A stretch of DNA of 64,000 nucleotides from Prolixibacter sp. NT017 (GTDB taxonomy: Bacteria > Bacteroidota > Bacteroidia > Bacteroidales > Prolixibacteraceae), in contig NZ_BLAV01000001.1 in the NCBI RefSeq assembly GCF_009617875.1, positions 3,348,001 to 3,412,000 of the forward strand. Direction: 5' to 3'. Both the position numbers and the translations under genes were made by a program. Every line of letters begins with the position of its first letter. The first letter of the stretch is position 1. Of the stretch, positions 10,157 to 19,269 are shown one piece after another. The notes beneath the pieces were generated by a model. That model did not search any database. It was not told where the DNA came from and saw only the letters and a program-made list of their open reading frames with translations.

Positions 10157-10676
10157 CCTGTTTTATATTTATATCGGTTCGTTTGTGTCGTAACCAACAC
10201 GATGATTTAGTTTCCTGAAATAGCGAATTTTCCAACCGTCAACGTCAGCAGACAGTTGGTCGTACTGCCTTTTCTCATTTGCATGGATGAGTTGATGGAA
10301 TTACCAGCTCCATCATTGGCGATGGTTCGGTCTGCGGCATTCAATCATGCTCAATCAACAGATTCATATTCCAGACAGTCTCTTAAGGGAGTTACTGCCG
10401 ATCTGACGATCAATGTATGTTCTTATTGGGATTGGTTGTGCCACAAGCGGACATGCCTGTAGCCGAAATAGCAGACCTGCAGAAGCAAAAAGCAGGTGCG
10501 TAACAACAGCTTTCAGTTTCATCATAGGATTGGTTTGAATCGTTTAATTAAGTAGGGTAAAAATAGATTAAGGAAGTGTGCTTAATGAGGACGAAAGGAT
10601 ATTTGAAGTGGACAAAACAGGAATTCATTCGTACACTTCTAAACGAACAAACACAAACAATATGTAAATCAAACAC
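10157..10676. other. 520-base gap between the regulator and the PUL structural genes
   Basis: No intact gene of convincing coding character is present on either strand. It holds the decayed small secreted-protein candidate described separately (10207-10525, minus). The remaining part should contain the regulated promoter of the PUL operon and the binding site of the AraC-type domain of the upstream regulator, but I find no clear TAnnTTTG element or repeated operator. The 150 bases after the regulator's stop codon are AT-rich, without a clear intrinsic terminator. Confidence 0.6.
10207..10525 (-). pseudogene. Possible decayed gene for a small secreted protein
   Basis: The sequence opens with ATG ATG and 53 codons (10525-10364) whose start looks like a signal peptide: basic MMKLK, a hydrophobic LLFASAGLLF core, then a Cys and PLVAQP. 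That frame stops at TGA. A second open stretch of 45 codons lies in another frame (10344-10207), with a well-formed composition (DRTIANDGAGNS, LTLTVGKFAISGN) and a TAA end, but no start of its own. The reading frames differ by one, and stops lie between, as expected for a frameshifted relic of a roughly 100-residue secreted protein. I cannot name the family. It could also be chance reading in a regulatory region. Confidence 0.35.
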
Positions 10677-13600
10677 TTATTTTTTGGCTTGAAATTCTGA
10701 GGGACTCATCCCATAGAATTTTCGAAAGATGCGGCTGAAGTATTTGGGATCGTTAAATCCAACCCGAAAAGCAATATCTGAGATCGGTTCGTTACTTTGC
10801 CGCATCATTTCCACCGCTTTTTTCAGTTTGTAGGAATTGATGAAATCGGTAATATTCTGATCGGTCAGCGCCTTGAGTTTTTTGTACAACAGACTTCGAC
10901 TAACGAACATTTCGCCGGCAAACTGTGCTGCTGAAAACTCCGGCTCGGTATACTTCTTTTCTAAAACATCGTAAGCCCTGTTCAGGAATTCTTTATCTAA
11001 TGGATTGCTGGCTATTTCAGTCACGGTAGCTTCATACGTTATACCGAACATTTTCTTCAGTTTCCTGCGACCTTCTATCAGGTTTTTCATTCGGGCCTGT
11101 AAAACCTGCAGATTAAAAGGTTTTGGTATGTAATCATCTGCTCCGGTCTCCAAGCCTTCAACCAGGTTTTCAACCATTGTCTTAGCCGTCAACAATATCA
11201 CCGGAATGTGACTCGTTTGAATTTCCTTTTTCAAACGACTGCACAACTCGATACCATCCATAACCGGCATCATAACATCACTGATGATTAATTCCGGCGA
11301 ATATTTTTTTGCCAGTGCGAACCCTTCTTCTCCGTTTCCGGCTCCGATGACCCGATATTCATTTCTCAACGTTTGAGTAAGGAACGTGCGCAAATCAAAA
11401 TTGTCTTCCACAATCAGAACCAATGGCTTCGATTTGGCTTCTTCATCTTCCTCCGCCTCGTCCGTTTCTTCCTCAACAGCATCATAGTTTATGTTCTGAG
11501 CCAGTACATCCACTTTTCCCTGCAAATTCACCTCCATCGGAACAGCTGTTTGATCCAGCTCCTTCTCCTCAAACCGATCTTCCGTGTAGGGTAATAATAC
11601 TTCGAAACTGGTTCCTTTTCCTTTTTCGCTTTCCACTTTAATTTCGCCGTGAAGGGCCTGGACCAATTCGAACGTCAATGCCAACCCGATTCCGGAACTT
11701 TTCAGATTGGCATCTTTCTCTTCGCCAACTTTATAAAAACGTTCAAAGATATATGGTAGGTGCTCTTTGTCAATTCCTTTTCCCGTATCAATCACCTTGA
11801 TACTAACATACGGAACCGGAAAATCACCGGTCGTTTTTTCCTGCACAAAACTGACCTGCATTTTGATGTTTCCTTTGGGCGGAGTGTTTTTAAAGGCATT
11901 CGAAAGCAGATTGTACAAAATGTTCTCCAGCTTTTCTCCATCGAACCAGGTCTCTGCGGGAGCCTTTTTAGCATCGAACACATAATCCACTTGCTGATGC
12001 TGGGCCAAATCCTGGAAAGACTCAAATATCTGGAATAAAAATTCGTGTAGATTTCCCTTACTTACCCGGAGATCCATCTTACCCGACTCTATTCGCCGGA
12101 AATAGATAAGCTGATTGATGAGATGCAGCAAGCGTTGGGCATTCCGGTTAACAATTTTCAGGGTATGCAACGTTTTCTTATCCCCTTTCAGGGTCTTCAT
12201 CAACTCCTCAACTGGATCGATTATTAAAGTCAACGGCGTTCTGAATTCGTGCGATATATTGGTAAAAAAACGTAGCCGGAGCTGATTGACCAGTTTCACC
12301 TTCTCGTTCAACGCGATCAATTCGTCACGCTGTTGCCCGATTTTTTTGTTCTGTTTTTCCAGTGCCTGCTTCTGTCCCTCAATCAGTTTCTGCCGTTCAC
12401 CCAATTCCTGATTAATATGTCGCAGGTTGTCCGCCTGATGACGAAGGGTTTCTTTCTGTTCCTCAATTTTCTCGGTCCGCTCTTTCACCTGAAGCTCGAG
12501 TTTCCGCTTTTGTTCTTTGAGGAAACGGGTGCGATAGCGTATGTACGCCATCACCATGAAAATCACAAATACAATGAACAACACTCGGAACCAGGCCGTA
12601 TCGTAAAAAGGAGGATGAACGATGATTTTCAGTTCTGCCGGTTTATCGGACCAAATGCCATCGCTATTGGTTGCCTTGACCTTGAACGTGTAAACACCTC
12701 CCGACAAATTGGTGTAGTTCGCAAACCGACGGGTAGCCGGCACCTCCACCCAATCCTGATCGACACCTTCCATTTTGTAGGCATATTTTATCTTTTCAGG
12801 AAGGAAATAATCGAGCGCGGAAAACTCAATGGAGAAGACCGCGTCTTTGTATGACAGCTCCACCTGTTTTGTTTCCGAGATTGACTTCTTCAGAATAATG
12901 TTCGAGTGGTATTTTTGCCCAATCTTAACCGGCGTGTTGAACACCGAGAAATTTGTAAAAGTTGGGGTGGTCGATTCTCGGTATAATTCAATATCCGCCG
13001 CGTTGAAATAATTCAATCCGGCAATGCCGCCAAAATACAGATTGCCCTGGGCATCTGCGTCGGAAGCAGACCAATAGAACTGGTCGCTCAACAATCCATC
13101 CTTTACAAAAAAGTTCTGGAATTCATCCGTATTCGGATTGAACTTCGACAACCCTTTATCGGTACTAATCCACAGGTTTCCCTGAAGATCCTCTTCAATG
13201 GCATAAGCCACGTTGTTGCAAAGTCCGTTCTTTTCGTTAAAATGAACAAAGTGCCCTTTTCCGTTCCCCTCATCGATATACTTACAGATGCCATCGCCGT
13301 AGGTTCCAATCCAGATGGTTCCATTCCTAGCTTCATGCAACGAAATCACATAATTCCCCGGAAGGGAAAGAGAGTCACCCGGTTCATTAAAGTAAACCTG
13401 GTAACGGATGGAATCGAGTTGAGCAATGTTATCCAGCTGACTGGTATCTATCCGGTAAAGTCCGTTTCGTGTGCCAATCCAAAGGCGCTTATGGTGGTCC
13501 ACCAGAATGCAACCAACCTGCAACGGTTCCGTTAGGTTCATCTTGTCGTGGACATGGGCAAATACGTCATTGTTTAGGTTGAGAATATCCAATCCGCCCA

Positions 13601-15038
13601 GTGTTCCCAGCAGCAGTCTGTTCTGGTCCAGTTCGGTAATCGATGAAATGAAATCGGAACATATGCTCTGTGAATTGGTATCATTGTGACGGAACGTTTG
13701 AAATTTCCCTTGACTCAACGAGACCAACCGGTTCAAACCGCCTCCCCAGGTTCCCATCCATAGCTGGTGCCGACTGTTCCGGAAAATGGAAGTGACAAAA
13801 TTACTTCCAATCGATCCCGGATCGTTTACATCAAACTCGAAGCGTTCAACCTTCTTTCCGTTATCCGTTATCCGGTTCAGTCCACCTCCTGCAGTTCCTA
13901 CCCACAACACATTCTTTTCCTTCAATATCGAATTGATGGTATTGTGACTTAAACTGTTAGGGTTGGCAGGATCATTTATCATCGAATGAAAAGGCTTCTG
14001 ATAAACATTGTAATAGTTTACCCCACCCTTATCGGTGCCAATCCAAACGTCGCCTTCATCATCCGTTAAAATACTGTTTACAAAGGGGTTATTCAGGTTC
14101 TCATTCTTCTCGGCATTTCCACTCAAGTGGGCAAATGTATGAGTAGCAGGCTCAAAATAATTCAACCCGCCGAGCGTTCCGACGATAATATTGCCCAGTT
14201 TGTCTTCCTCGATAGCAGTAACCCTGAGGTGATTCAGGTCCGTCGGATTGTTCACCTGGTCGGAATAGTAATAATCACGATCTTCCGAAGCATCGTATTC
14301 ATACAATCCAATGTCGCTTCCCAGCCAAATATTATCATTCGAATCGACGAAAACACTGGAGATACTCACTCCCTGAACAGCATTCCTGATTTGCTTGTAT
14401 TTTCGGGAATCTTGCAATGTTTTCAAATTGATCACGGCCAGCCCTTCGCTCGTGCCTATCAGGGCAATATCATGGTAGATGTTGATCTCATTGGTATGAC
14501 GATTGGGCAATAAACCATTGTCCAGCTGGTGCGCTGTTGTATCGGTAGCCGAAAAGCGGATATACCAAACACCGTGGCTTGCCGTTGCCACCCAAAGACG
14601 ATTCTGCTGGTCGAGCGCCAGGTGACTTATGGAATAATTGCTAAAAGTAGATGCGATGTTATGGGGCGTGTAAAACTGGTCATGACTGAAAAGATAATGT
14701 GCAAGGCCATTCCGGGTTCCCACCCAAATATCTCCCTTTTCATCTTCGCAGAGGGACTGGACAAAGTTATCGGGCAAGCCAGTCGGCTCTGATTCCTTCC
14801 GGTAGGTTTTAAAACTGTACCCATCGTATCGGCACAGTCCATTCCATGTACCGAACCACATAAATCCCCGCTTGTCTTTCAGAATGTAATCGACGGTATT
14901 TTGAGGCAACCCATCGTTGGCTGTTAAAAACTGAAATTTATAGTCAACGTTCTGTGCCGCCACAATTTTTCCACCATCAAACAGAAGCAGAATGAAAAGC
15001 AGACCAAGTGACCATATCGTCGGTTTCCTTGTAATCAT
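10677..15038 (-). CDS. Hybrid two-component system regulator (HTCS) of the arabinan locus
   Basis: A 1453-residue one-protein sensor and transcription factor. After a signal peptide, about residues 30-730 carry repeated propeller motifs of the Reg_prop type (GTWNGLCRYDG, GTRNGLAHY, GTDKGGVNYY, GTLGGLNYF and more), forming the double propeller that binds the sugar in the periplasm. A Y_Y_Y beta domain follows (around 735-800, ending GVYTFKVKATNSDGIWS), then one transmembrane helix (about 812-832), a coiled coil, a HisKA domain with the phospho-acceptor His in SHEFRTPLT (near 930), HATPase_c (GIGLALTFELV), a receiver domain with the phospho-Asp in SDVMMP (near 1255) and a C-terminal AraC-type HTH (about 1350-1453). 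Known HTCS proteins activate their neighbouring PUL when they bind a specific oligosaccharide; the B. thetaiotaomicron arabinan locus has the same arrangement. Confidence 0.95.
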   Translation of the reverse strand: MITRKPTIWSLGLLFILLLFDGGKIVAAQNVDYKFQFLTANDGLPQNTVDYILKDKRGFMWFGTWNGLCRYDGYSFKTYRKESEPTGLPDNFVQSLCEDEKGDIWVGTRNGLAHYLFSHDQFYTPHNIASTFSNYSISHLALDQQNRLWVATASHGVWYIRFSATDTTAHQLDNGLLPNRHTNEINIYHDIALIGTSEGLAVINLKTLQDSRKYKQIRNAVQGVSISSVFVDSNDNIWLGSDIGLYEYDASEDRDYYYSDQVNNPTDLNHLRVTAIEEDKLGNIIVGTLGGLNYFEPATHTFAHLSGNAEKNENLNNPFVNSILTDDEGDVWIGTDKGGVNYYNVYQKPFHSMINDPANPNSLSHNTINSILKEKNVLWVGTAGGGLNRITDNGKKVERFEFDVNDPGSIGSNFVTSIFRNSRHQLWMGTWGGGLNRLVSLSQGKFQTFRHNDTNSQSICSDFISSITELDQNRLLLGTLGGLDILNLNNDVFAHVHDKMNLTEPLQVGCILVDHHKRLWIGTRNGLYRIDTSQLDNIAQLDSIRYQVYFNEPGDSLSLPGNYVISLHEARNGTIWIGTYGDGICKYIDEGNGKGHFVHFNEKNGLCNNVAYAIEEDLQGNLWISTDKGLSKFNPNTDEFQNFFVKDGLLSDQFYWSASDADAQGNLYFGGIAGLNYFNAADIELYRESTTPTFTNFSVFNTPVKIGQKYHSNIILKKSISETKQVELSYKDAVFSIEFSALDYFLPEKIKYAYKMEGVDQDWVEVPATRRFANYTNLSGGVYTFKVKATNSDGIWSDKPAELKIIVHPPFYDTAWFRVLFIVFVIFMVMAYIRYRTRFLKEQKRKLELQVKERTEKIEEQKETLRHQADNLRHINQELGERQKLIEGQKQALEKQNKKIGQQRDELIALNEKVKLVNQLRLRFFTNISHEFRTPLTLIIDPVEELMKTLKGDKKTLHTLKIVNRNAQRLLHLINQLIYFRRIESGKMDLRVSKGNLHEFLFQIFESFQDLAQHQQVDYVFDAKKAPAETWFDGEKLENILYNLLSNAFKNTPPKGNIKMQVSFVQEKTTGDFPVPYVSIKVIDTGKGIDKEHLPYIFERFYKVGEEKDANLKSSGIGLALTFELVQALHGEIKVESEKGKGTSFEVLLPYTEDRFEEKELDQTAVPMEVNLQGKVDVLAQNINYDAVEEETDEAEEDEEAKSKPLVLIVEDNFDLRTFLTQTLRNEYRVIGAGNGEEGFALAKKYSPELIISDVMMPVMDGIELCSRLKKEIQTSHIPVILLTAKTMVENLVEGLETGADDYIPKPFNLQVLQARMKNLIEGRRKLKKMFGITYEATVTEIASNPLDKEFLNRAYDVLEKKYTEPEFSAAQFAGEMFVSRSLLYKKLKALTDQNITDFINSYKLKKAVEMMRQSNEPISDIAFRVGFNDPKYFSRIFRKFYGMSPSEFQAKK

Positions 15039-15045
15039 CTGTTGT

Positions 15046-15053
15046 CAAATATA
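15046..15053 (-). promoter_or_regulatory. Possible -7 element of the HTCS gene
   Basis: TATATTTG on the minus strand fits the Bacteroidota TAnnTTTG element. It lies only 8 bases before the start codon, so it would give an almost leaderless mRNA, and no TTTG is seen 19-21 bases further up. Weak candidate. Confidence 0.25.
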
Positions 15054-15221
15054 ACACAAAGCCCCCTACCTTTTCACCGGAAGGCCTTTCTCATCGAGCC
15101 TGTTTTTAAATATAAAAACTACAATCCGATTACAAGTGTATTTTTGACACCTTTTATTATCTTCGTTGATTTTTTATGATACTACAAGCATTTATCGGGT
15201 GGTCAAACGGTCAGGACTAAA

Positions 15222-15255
15222 TAAAAAAAGCCACCCCTCAATGTGAAGGATGGCT
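15222..15255 (-). terminator. Intrinsic terminator after the decarboxylase beta subunit
   Basis: On the minus strand an 8-base-pair stem (AGCCATCC with GGGTGGCT, one G-U pair) is followed directly by seven T residues. It lies 21 bases after the stop codon of the decarboxylase operon and separates it from the HTCS gene. Confidence 0.85.
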
Positions 15256-15276
15256 AAATCCAGTTTAATTCAGTTA

Positions 15277-16488
15277 TCAGGTCAGGAATGTCATCAATAC
15301 ACCGGCAGCAACAGCTGAACCGATAACTCCCGATATATTACTGGCCATGCAGTATTGCAAAATATGATTACCCGAATCATGCTTCAAAGCAATCTCATTC
15401 GCCACACGTGATGCCATCGGAACAGCGCTCAATCCGGTAGCTCCCACCAATGGATTAATTTTCTTCTTCGAAAATATATTGTACACTTTCACAGCCACGA
15501 TACCTCCACCGATGGAAATAGCGAAAGCCAGAAAACCGCCAACGATAATTCCCAGCGTTTTCGGCTCCAGGAATACATCAGCCGTCATGGTTGCGCCTAC
15601 GGTCAGCCCCAGAAAAATGGTGGCTGAATTCATGATGGTTGTGGTAGCCGCATCAGTCAATCGGCCCACCGTACTTCCAATCTCCTTTACCAAATTACCG
15701 AAGAATAACATACCCAAAAGCGGTGTTGCTGTCGGCACCAGAATAGCAATAACGATGATCATCGAAATCGGGAACAGGATTTTCACCAGCTTCAGATTTC
15801 TGATCTTATGCTTCGGCGGAAATAGTTTGTCCTGCTCCTTCATGTTAATTTTCAACTCATCCTTCGAGACCAGTCCTCTCACAACCATTGGGATAATCAC
15901 CGGCACCAGCGACATATAAGAATAAGCCGCAATGGCGATCGGTCCCAGCAAATGCGGAGCCAGTTTAATCGTTGTATAAATGGCCGTCGGGCCGTCGGCA
16001 CCTCCAATAATTCCGAGCGAACCAGCTTCGCGAGGCGTAAAACCGAGCGAAATGGCTGCGAGAAAAACGGTGAAGATGCCAATCTGTGCAGCTGCGCCAA
16101 AGAAAGCCAGCCTCAGGTTACGCAGCATCGGACCAAAATCGGTCAACGCTCCCACTCCCATAAAAATCAACGGCGGTAACAAACCGGTTTTAATCAGCGC
16201 ATAGTACAGAAAGTTCATGATGCCAAACTTGTGGGCAATCTCGAACAGGTTCATATAGTGCTCGTGTCCCAACTCAATGCTTTCGCCAGGCACAACGCCC
16301 ATCTGGCCACCGGGAAGGTTAGCCAGAATGATACCAAAAGCAATGGGAATGAGCAGTAGCGGTTCGTATTTTTTCCGGATTCCGAGGTACAGGAGCACCG
16401 AGCCAATAAGCAACATCAGCAACACAGCGGGGTGCTCGAAGATCGCCTGGAACGCGGTCATTCGATACAGACTTTTTAAAATTTCCAT
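15277..16488 (-). CDS. oadB: Na+-translocating decarboxylase, beta subunit (OadB/MmdB/GcdB family)
   Basis: A 403-residue polytopic membrane protein with about ten hydrophobic helices. Typical motifs are FMGVGALTDFGPML, ADGPTAIYTT and the conserved end (ATGLSAVPMASRVAN, NHILQYCMASNISGVIGSAVAAG). In this family the beta subunit decarboxylates carboxybiotin and couples this to export of two Na+ ions. It starts 19 bases after the alpha subunit, completing the gamma-alpha-beta operon. Which decarboxylase it belongs to (oxaloacetate, methylmalonyl-CoA or other) is set by the alpha subunit and cannot be read from this gene. Confidence 0.93.
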   Translation of the reverse strand: MEILKSLYRMTAFQAIFEHPAVLLMLLIGSVLLYLGIRKKYEPLLLIPIAFGIILANLPGGQMGVVPGESIELGHEHYMNLFEIAHKFGIMNFLYYALIKTGLLPPLIFMGVGALTDFGPMLRNLRLAFFGAAAQIGIFTVFLAAISLGFTPREAGSLGIIGGADGPTAIYTTIKLAPHLLGPIAIAAYSYMSLVPVIIPMVVRGLVSKDELKINMKEQDKLFPPKHKIRNLKLVKILFPISMIIVIAILVPTATPLLGMLFFGNLVKEIGSTVGRLTDAATTTIMNSATIFLGLTVGATMTADVFLEPKTLGIIVGGFLAFAISIGGGIVAVKVYNIFSKKKINPLVGATGLSAVPMASRVANEIALKHDSGNHILQYCMASNISGVIGSAVAAGVLMTFLT

Positions 16489-16507
16489 GTTATTCAGGTT
16501 TCAGGCC

Positions 16508-18418
16508 TTACTTAATCCGGACCAGTACATCATCCTCTTCCACATCACTACCACTATTTTGAACAAGTTCCACAACCTGTCCGCCTGCATCGGCTTTAAT
16601 GGCATTGTATGTTTTCATGGCCTCGACATATCCCACCAAATCGCCTGCACTAATGGTATCTCCTACCTTAATACCCGTTTCAGAGGAATCTTTCGTTAAG
16701 TAAAATTTCCCTTCCAGCGGAGCCAGAATCTCCCGAACTTTTCCATCAACGGCAGGTTTCAAAGCGGGCTGACTACTTGTTCCTGCAGGCGCAGCAGGTG
16801 CTTCAGCAGCGGGTTGATCATCGCCATATGAAACGGTTACTTTGAAATTCTCTCCGTCAACATTGATATTCATGGAAGTTGGCGCAAAATCGGCCGATGC
16901 GACAGGAGCCGAAGCAGCCGGTGCAGCTGATTCAGGCTTGGTGTTCACTCCACTGCCTTCCGCTTTGCGCTTCGCTAAATCTTCGTTAAACGCTTTTTTG
17001 GCTTCGCCTGATTTGTAGGCTCTGTATTGTTCGGGATGCATCGCCAGCTCGAGCAGTTCTTCGTCATCCTGGCCGTAATCCCACCCTTTTTCATCCATTT
17101 CCTTGCGGAAAGAATCGAGCGCATCCGGATACGGATCCTGAGGATGTCCGGTATAAAACTCTTTGCCCGCTTCTTTGGCAAGTTGTGCAAGTTCCGGAGC
17201 CAGTTCTCCGGGCAATTTTCCGGAGTACCCTAAAATCATGTCCCAGATGTTATCGGCAATCATCGACCAGCGTTCTTTGCCTTTCTCCATCTGCATTACA
17301 TTCATCAGCGCTAAATTCTTCACATACTGACTAAAGGGCGTCACCAATGGCGGATATCCCAGTTTGGGCCAAATGTACTTCACTTCATCGAAAAGTTTGA
17401 TGAGCAAATCGTCTTGCGAAAGTTGCGGTTGGTTGCGTTTTGCTTTCCATTTGTTCAGGCTCGCCAGGTTATTTTCCAGGTCAGCCATCAGACTTCCCAT
17501 CATGCCGCCGGGAAGACCGGGACCAATCAACAGGGAGTTAATATAGCGGTTCCGAGGTGTAATGTAATACCCCAGAAAATCGTCGATAAAATCCTGTGTC
17601 AGGCTGCGCACCTTCATGTATTCCGTCATGTTGATATCCGGCACGTCAAAGCCGTCGTCCTTCAACATTTCGTGAACAGAAAGCAGGTCGGCGTGCCCTG
17701 TTCCCCACGAAAGTGGTTCCATACCTACGTCGATAATGTCTGCTCCGGCGCGAGCTACTTCCAGAATGGAAGCCATGGTGAACCCCGGTGTAGTATGTCC
17801 GTGGTATTCGATTATAATTTCGGGGTGTTTTTCTTTGATGCCAGCAGTAATTTTCCCCAACCATGCCGGACGTCCAACTCCTGCCATGTCCTTCAGACAG
17901 ATTTCGTCGGCTCCTGCCTGAATTAAATCATCCGCCAGGTTGACGTAGTAGTCCACCGTATGAACATCGGAGTAAGTAAGCGAAAGTGCTGCTTGAGCGA
18001 TCATTCCGCCTTCTTTGGCATATTTAATGGAATCTTTAATGTTACGTGGATCATTCAATCCACAAAATGAGCGGGCAATATCGGTTCCCTGTTTTTTCTT
18101 CACCTTAAACATCAGACGACGCACATCAGCCGGGACGGGGCTCATTCGGATGCCGTTCAGGGCACGCTCGAGCATATGGGTTTGGATTCCTGCATCGTTG
18201 AAAGGCTGTGTCCACTCACGGACTGATTTATTAGGATTTTCACCGAAAAGGAGATTGATTTGCTCAAACCCACCACCGTTGGTCTCTACTCGTGCAAAAC
18301 ATCCCATATTGACGATATGCGGAGCTACTTTCATCAACTGATCCACCCGGGGAACATATTTCCCCGACGACTGCCACATATCACGGTACAACAGTGAAAA
18401 TTTGATTTTTCGCTTCAT
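16508..18418 (-). CDS. Biotin-dependent carboxytransferase, decarboxylase alpha subunit (OadA/PycB-like, divergent)
   Basis: A 636-residue protein with an HMGL-like carboxytransferase barrel (about 1-270), a conserved PYC/OADA carboxylase domain (about 285-480), a Pro/Ala-rich linker (about 510-565) and a biotinyl domain with the acceptor K602 in EAMKT. Active-site residues expected for the family are present: D13 (RDMWQS), K176 (CLKDMAG) and the metal ligands H206 and H208 (YHGHTT). The substrate region is unlike standard OadA: the usual FDAMND is replaced by FCGLND (118-123) and RDAHQS by RDMWQS. It would transfer CO2 from an acid such as oxaloacetate onto biotin for the membrane subunits. 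Because of the divergence I leave the substrate open. It sits between gamma and beta subunit genes. Confidence 0.85.
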   Translation of the reverse strand: MKRKIKFSLLYRDMWQSSGKYVPRVDQLMKVAPHIVNMGCFARVETNGGGFEQINLLFGENPNKSVREWTQPFNDAGIQTHMLERALNGIRMSPVPADVRRLMFKVKKKQGTDIARSFCGLNDPRNIKDSIKYAKEGGMIAQAALSLTYSDVHTVDYYVNLADDLIQAGADEICLKDMAGVGRPAWLGKITAGIKEKHPEIIIEYHGHTTPGFTMASILEVARAGADIIDVGMEPLSWGTGHADLLSVHEMLKDDGFDVPDINMTEYMKVRSLTQDFIDDFLGYYITPRNRYINSLLIGPGLPGGMMGSLMADLENNLASLNKWKAKRNQPQLSQDDLLIKLFDEVKYIWPKLGYPPLVTPFSQYVKNLALMNVMQMEKGKERWSMIADNIWDMILGYSGKLPGELAPELAQLAKEAGKEFYTGHPQDPYPDALDSFRKEMDEKGWDYGQDDEELLELAMHPEQYRAYKSGEAKKAFNEDLAKRKAEGSGVNTKPESAAPAASAPVASADFAPTSMNINVDGENFKVTVSYGDDQPAAEAPAAPAGTSSQPALKPAVDGKVREILAPLEGKFYLTKDSSETGIKVGDTISAGDLVGYVEAMKTYNAIKADAGGQVVELVQNSGSDVEEDDVLVRIK

Positions 18419-18504
18419 AATTAAATTCTTTTTGCCGAATCGGCACAGTTGTTTTTATTGTTTTAAAGGTTTATTGGCTTGGGCTGGCGGGGGCGCCAGT
18501 CAAG

Positions 18505-18759
18505 TCAAAGTTTTTCGATATTGGTAATTTTTCCTTTGCCCCGGGTGGCCATGTTCACTGCGGCAGTGATGGCTGCCAGCTTCTTTCTACTGATTCCTTC
18601 GCCCGTATTGGATGATAAGATCTTCTCAGCTTCCGGAAAATACCTATTAACCAAGCGGATAATTACATTCCCAAAAACTACGACGAGGAAAAGAATCAGA
18701 AAAACAGTGATCATACCGACTCCAAGAAGCTTAAATGCCAACGCATATTCACCACTCAT
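18505..18759 (-). CDS. Na+-translocating decarboxylase gamma subunit (OadG family)
   Basis: An 84-residue protein with one N-terminal transmembrane helix (about 9-32, LLGVGMITVFLILFLVVVFG), a short soluble part and the conserved tail AAITAAVNMATRGKGKITNIEKL. Gamma subunits anchor the alpha subunit to the membrane beta subunit. First gene of the decarboxylase operon; the alpha subunit begins 86 bases later. No TAnnTTTG promoter element is evident just upstream. Confidence 0.85.
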   Translation of the reverse strand: MSGEYALAFKLLGVGMITVFLILFLVVVFGNVIIRLVNRYFPEAEKILSSNTGEGISRKKLAAITAAVNMATRGKGKITNIEKL

Positions 18760-18881
18760 AATCTAGATATTTAATGTTTTACATTTTTATATAAAAATTT
18801 TCCCACGAAGGCCAATTTTAGTGATTAAAACATTCAAAATGAAACTAAATAGTGGCACCAAAATTCACTTTTCGTTCAAAC

Positions 18882-18914
18882 AAAAAAAGGTCCTTCCGAA
18901 TCGGAAGGACCTTT
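18882..18914 (-). terminator. Strong intrinsic terminator at the end of the rpo operon
   Basis: A near-perfect hairpin, AAAGGTCCTTCCGA paired with TCGGAAGGACCTTT, followed on the minus strand by a run of T. It lies 23 bases after the DUF3467 gene and isolates the rpoBC transcript from the decarboxylase operon. Confidence 0.93.
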
Positions 18915-18937
18915 AATATTCTGTATCAATTAATCAG

Positions 18938-19258
18938 TTATGCTTCACCTTTGGGACCGAAATTCATCGGTATGCCCGGCTCATGACCATCAGCGATATT
19001 CTTGATGGGCCCATGAAGCGACTCATACTTCTGAATATTATCCTGCAAAGCCTTCATCAGCCTTTTGGCGTGCTCGGGGGTAAGAATTACCCTCGATTTA
19101 ACCTTGGCCTTGGGAAGTCCCGGCATTACCCGGATAAAATCCACAATAAACTCGGTAGGCGAATGAGTAATGATGGCCAGATTGGAAAATGTTCCCTGGC
19201 CTACTTCATCACTCAATTCGATGTTCAACTGATTTTGTTGATTTTTATCTTCATTCAT
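18938..19258 (-). CDS. DUF3467 family protein
   Basis: A 106-residue soluble protein beginning MNEDKNQQNQLNIELSDEVGQG and containing FSNLAIITHSPTEFIVDF and PKAKVKSRVILTPEHAKRLM, the hallmark of the DUF3467 family. In many Bacteroidota this gene follows rpoC, as here with an 11-base gap, so it is made with RNA polymerase and is the last gene before a strong terminator. Its biochemical role is unknown to me. No signal peptide or membrane helix. Confidence 0.88.
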   Translation of the reverse strand: MNEDKNQQNQLNIELSDEVGQGTFSNLAIITHSPTEFIVDFIRVMPGLPKAKVKSRVILTPEHAKRLMKALQDNIQKYESLHGPIKNIADGHEPGIPMNFGPKGEA

Positions 19259-19269
19259 GGTAATACACT

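Noticed and set aside
12333..12854. 173-codon frame opposite the HTCS gene
   Set aside because: Mirrors the coiled-coil and Y_Y_Y coding part of the regulator; no independent coding evidence.
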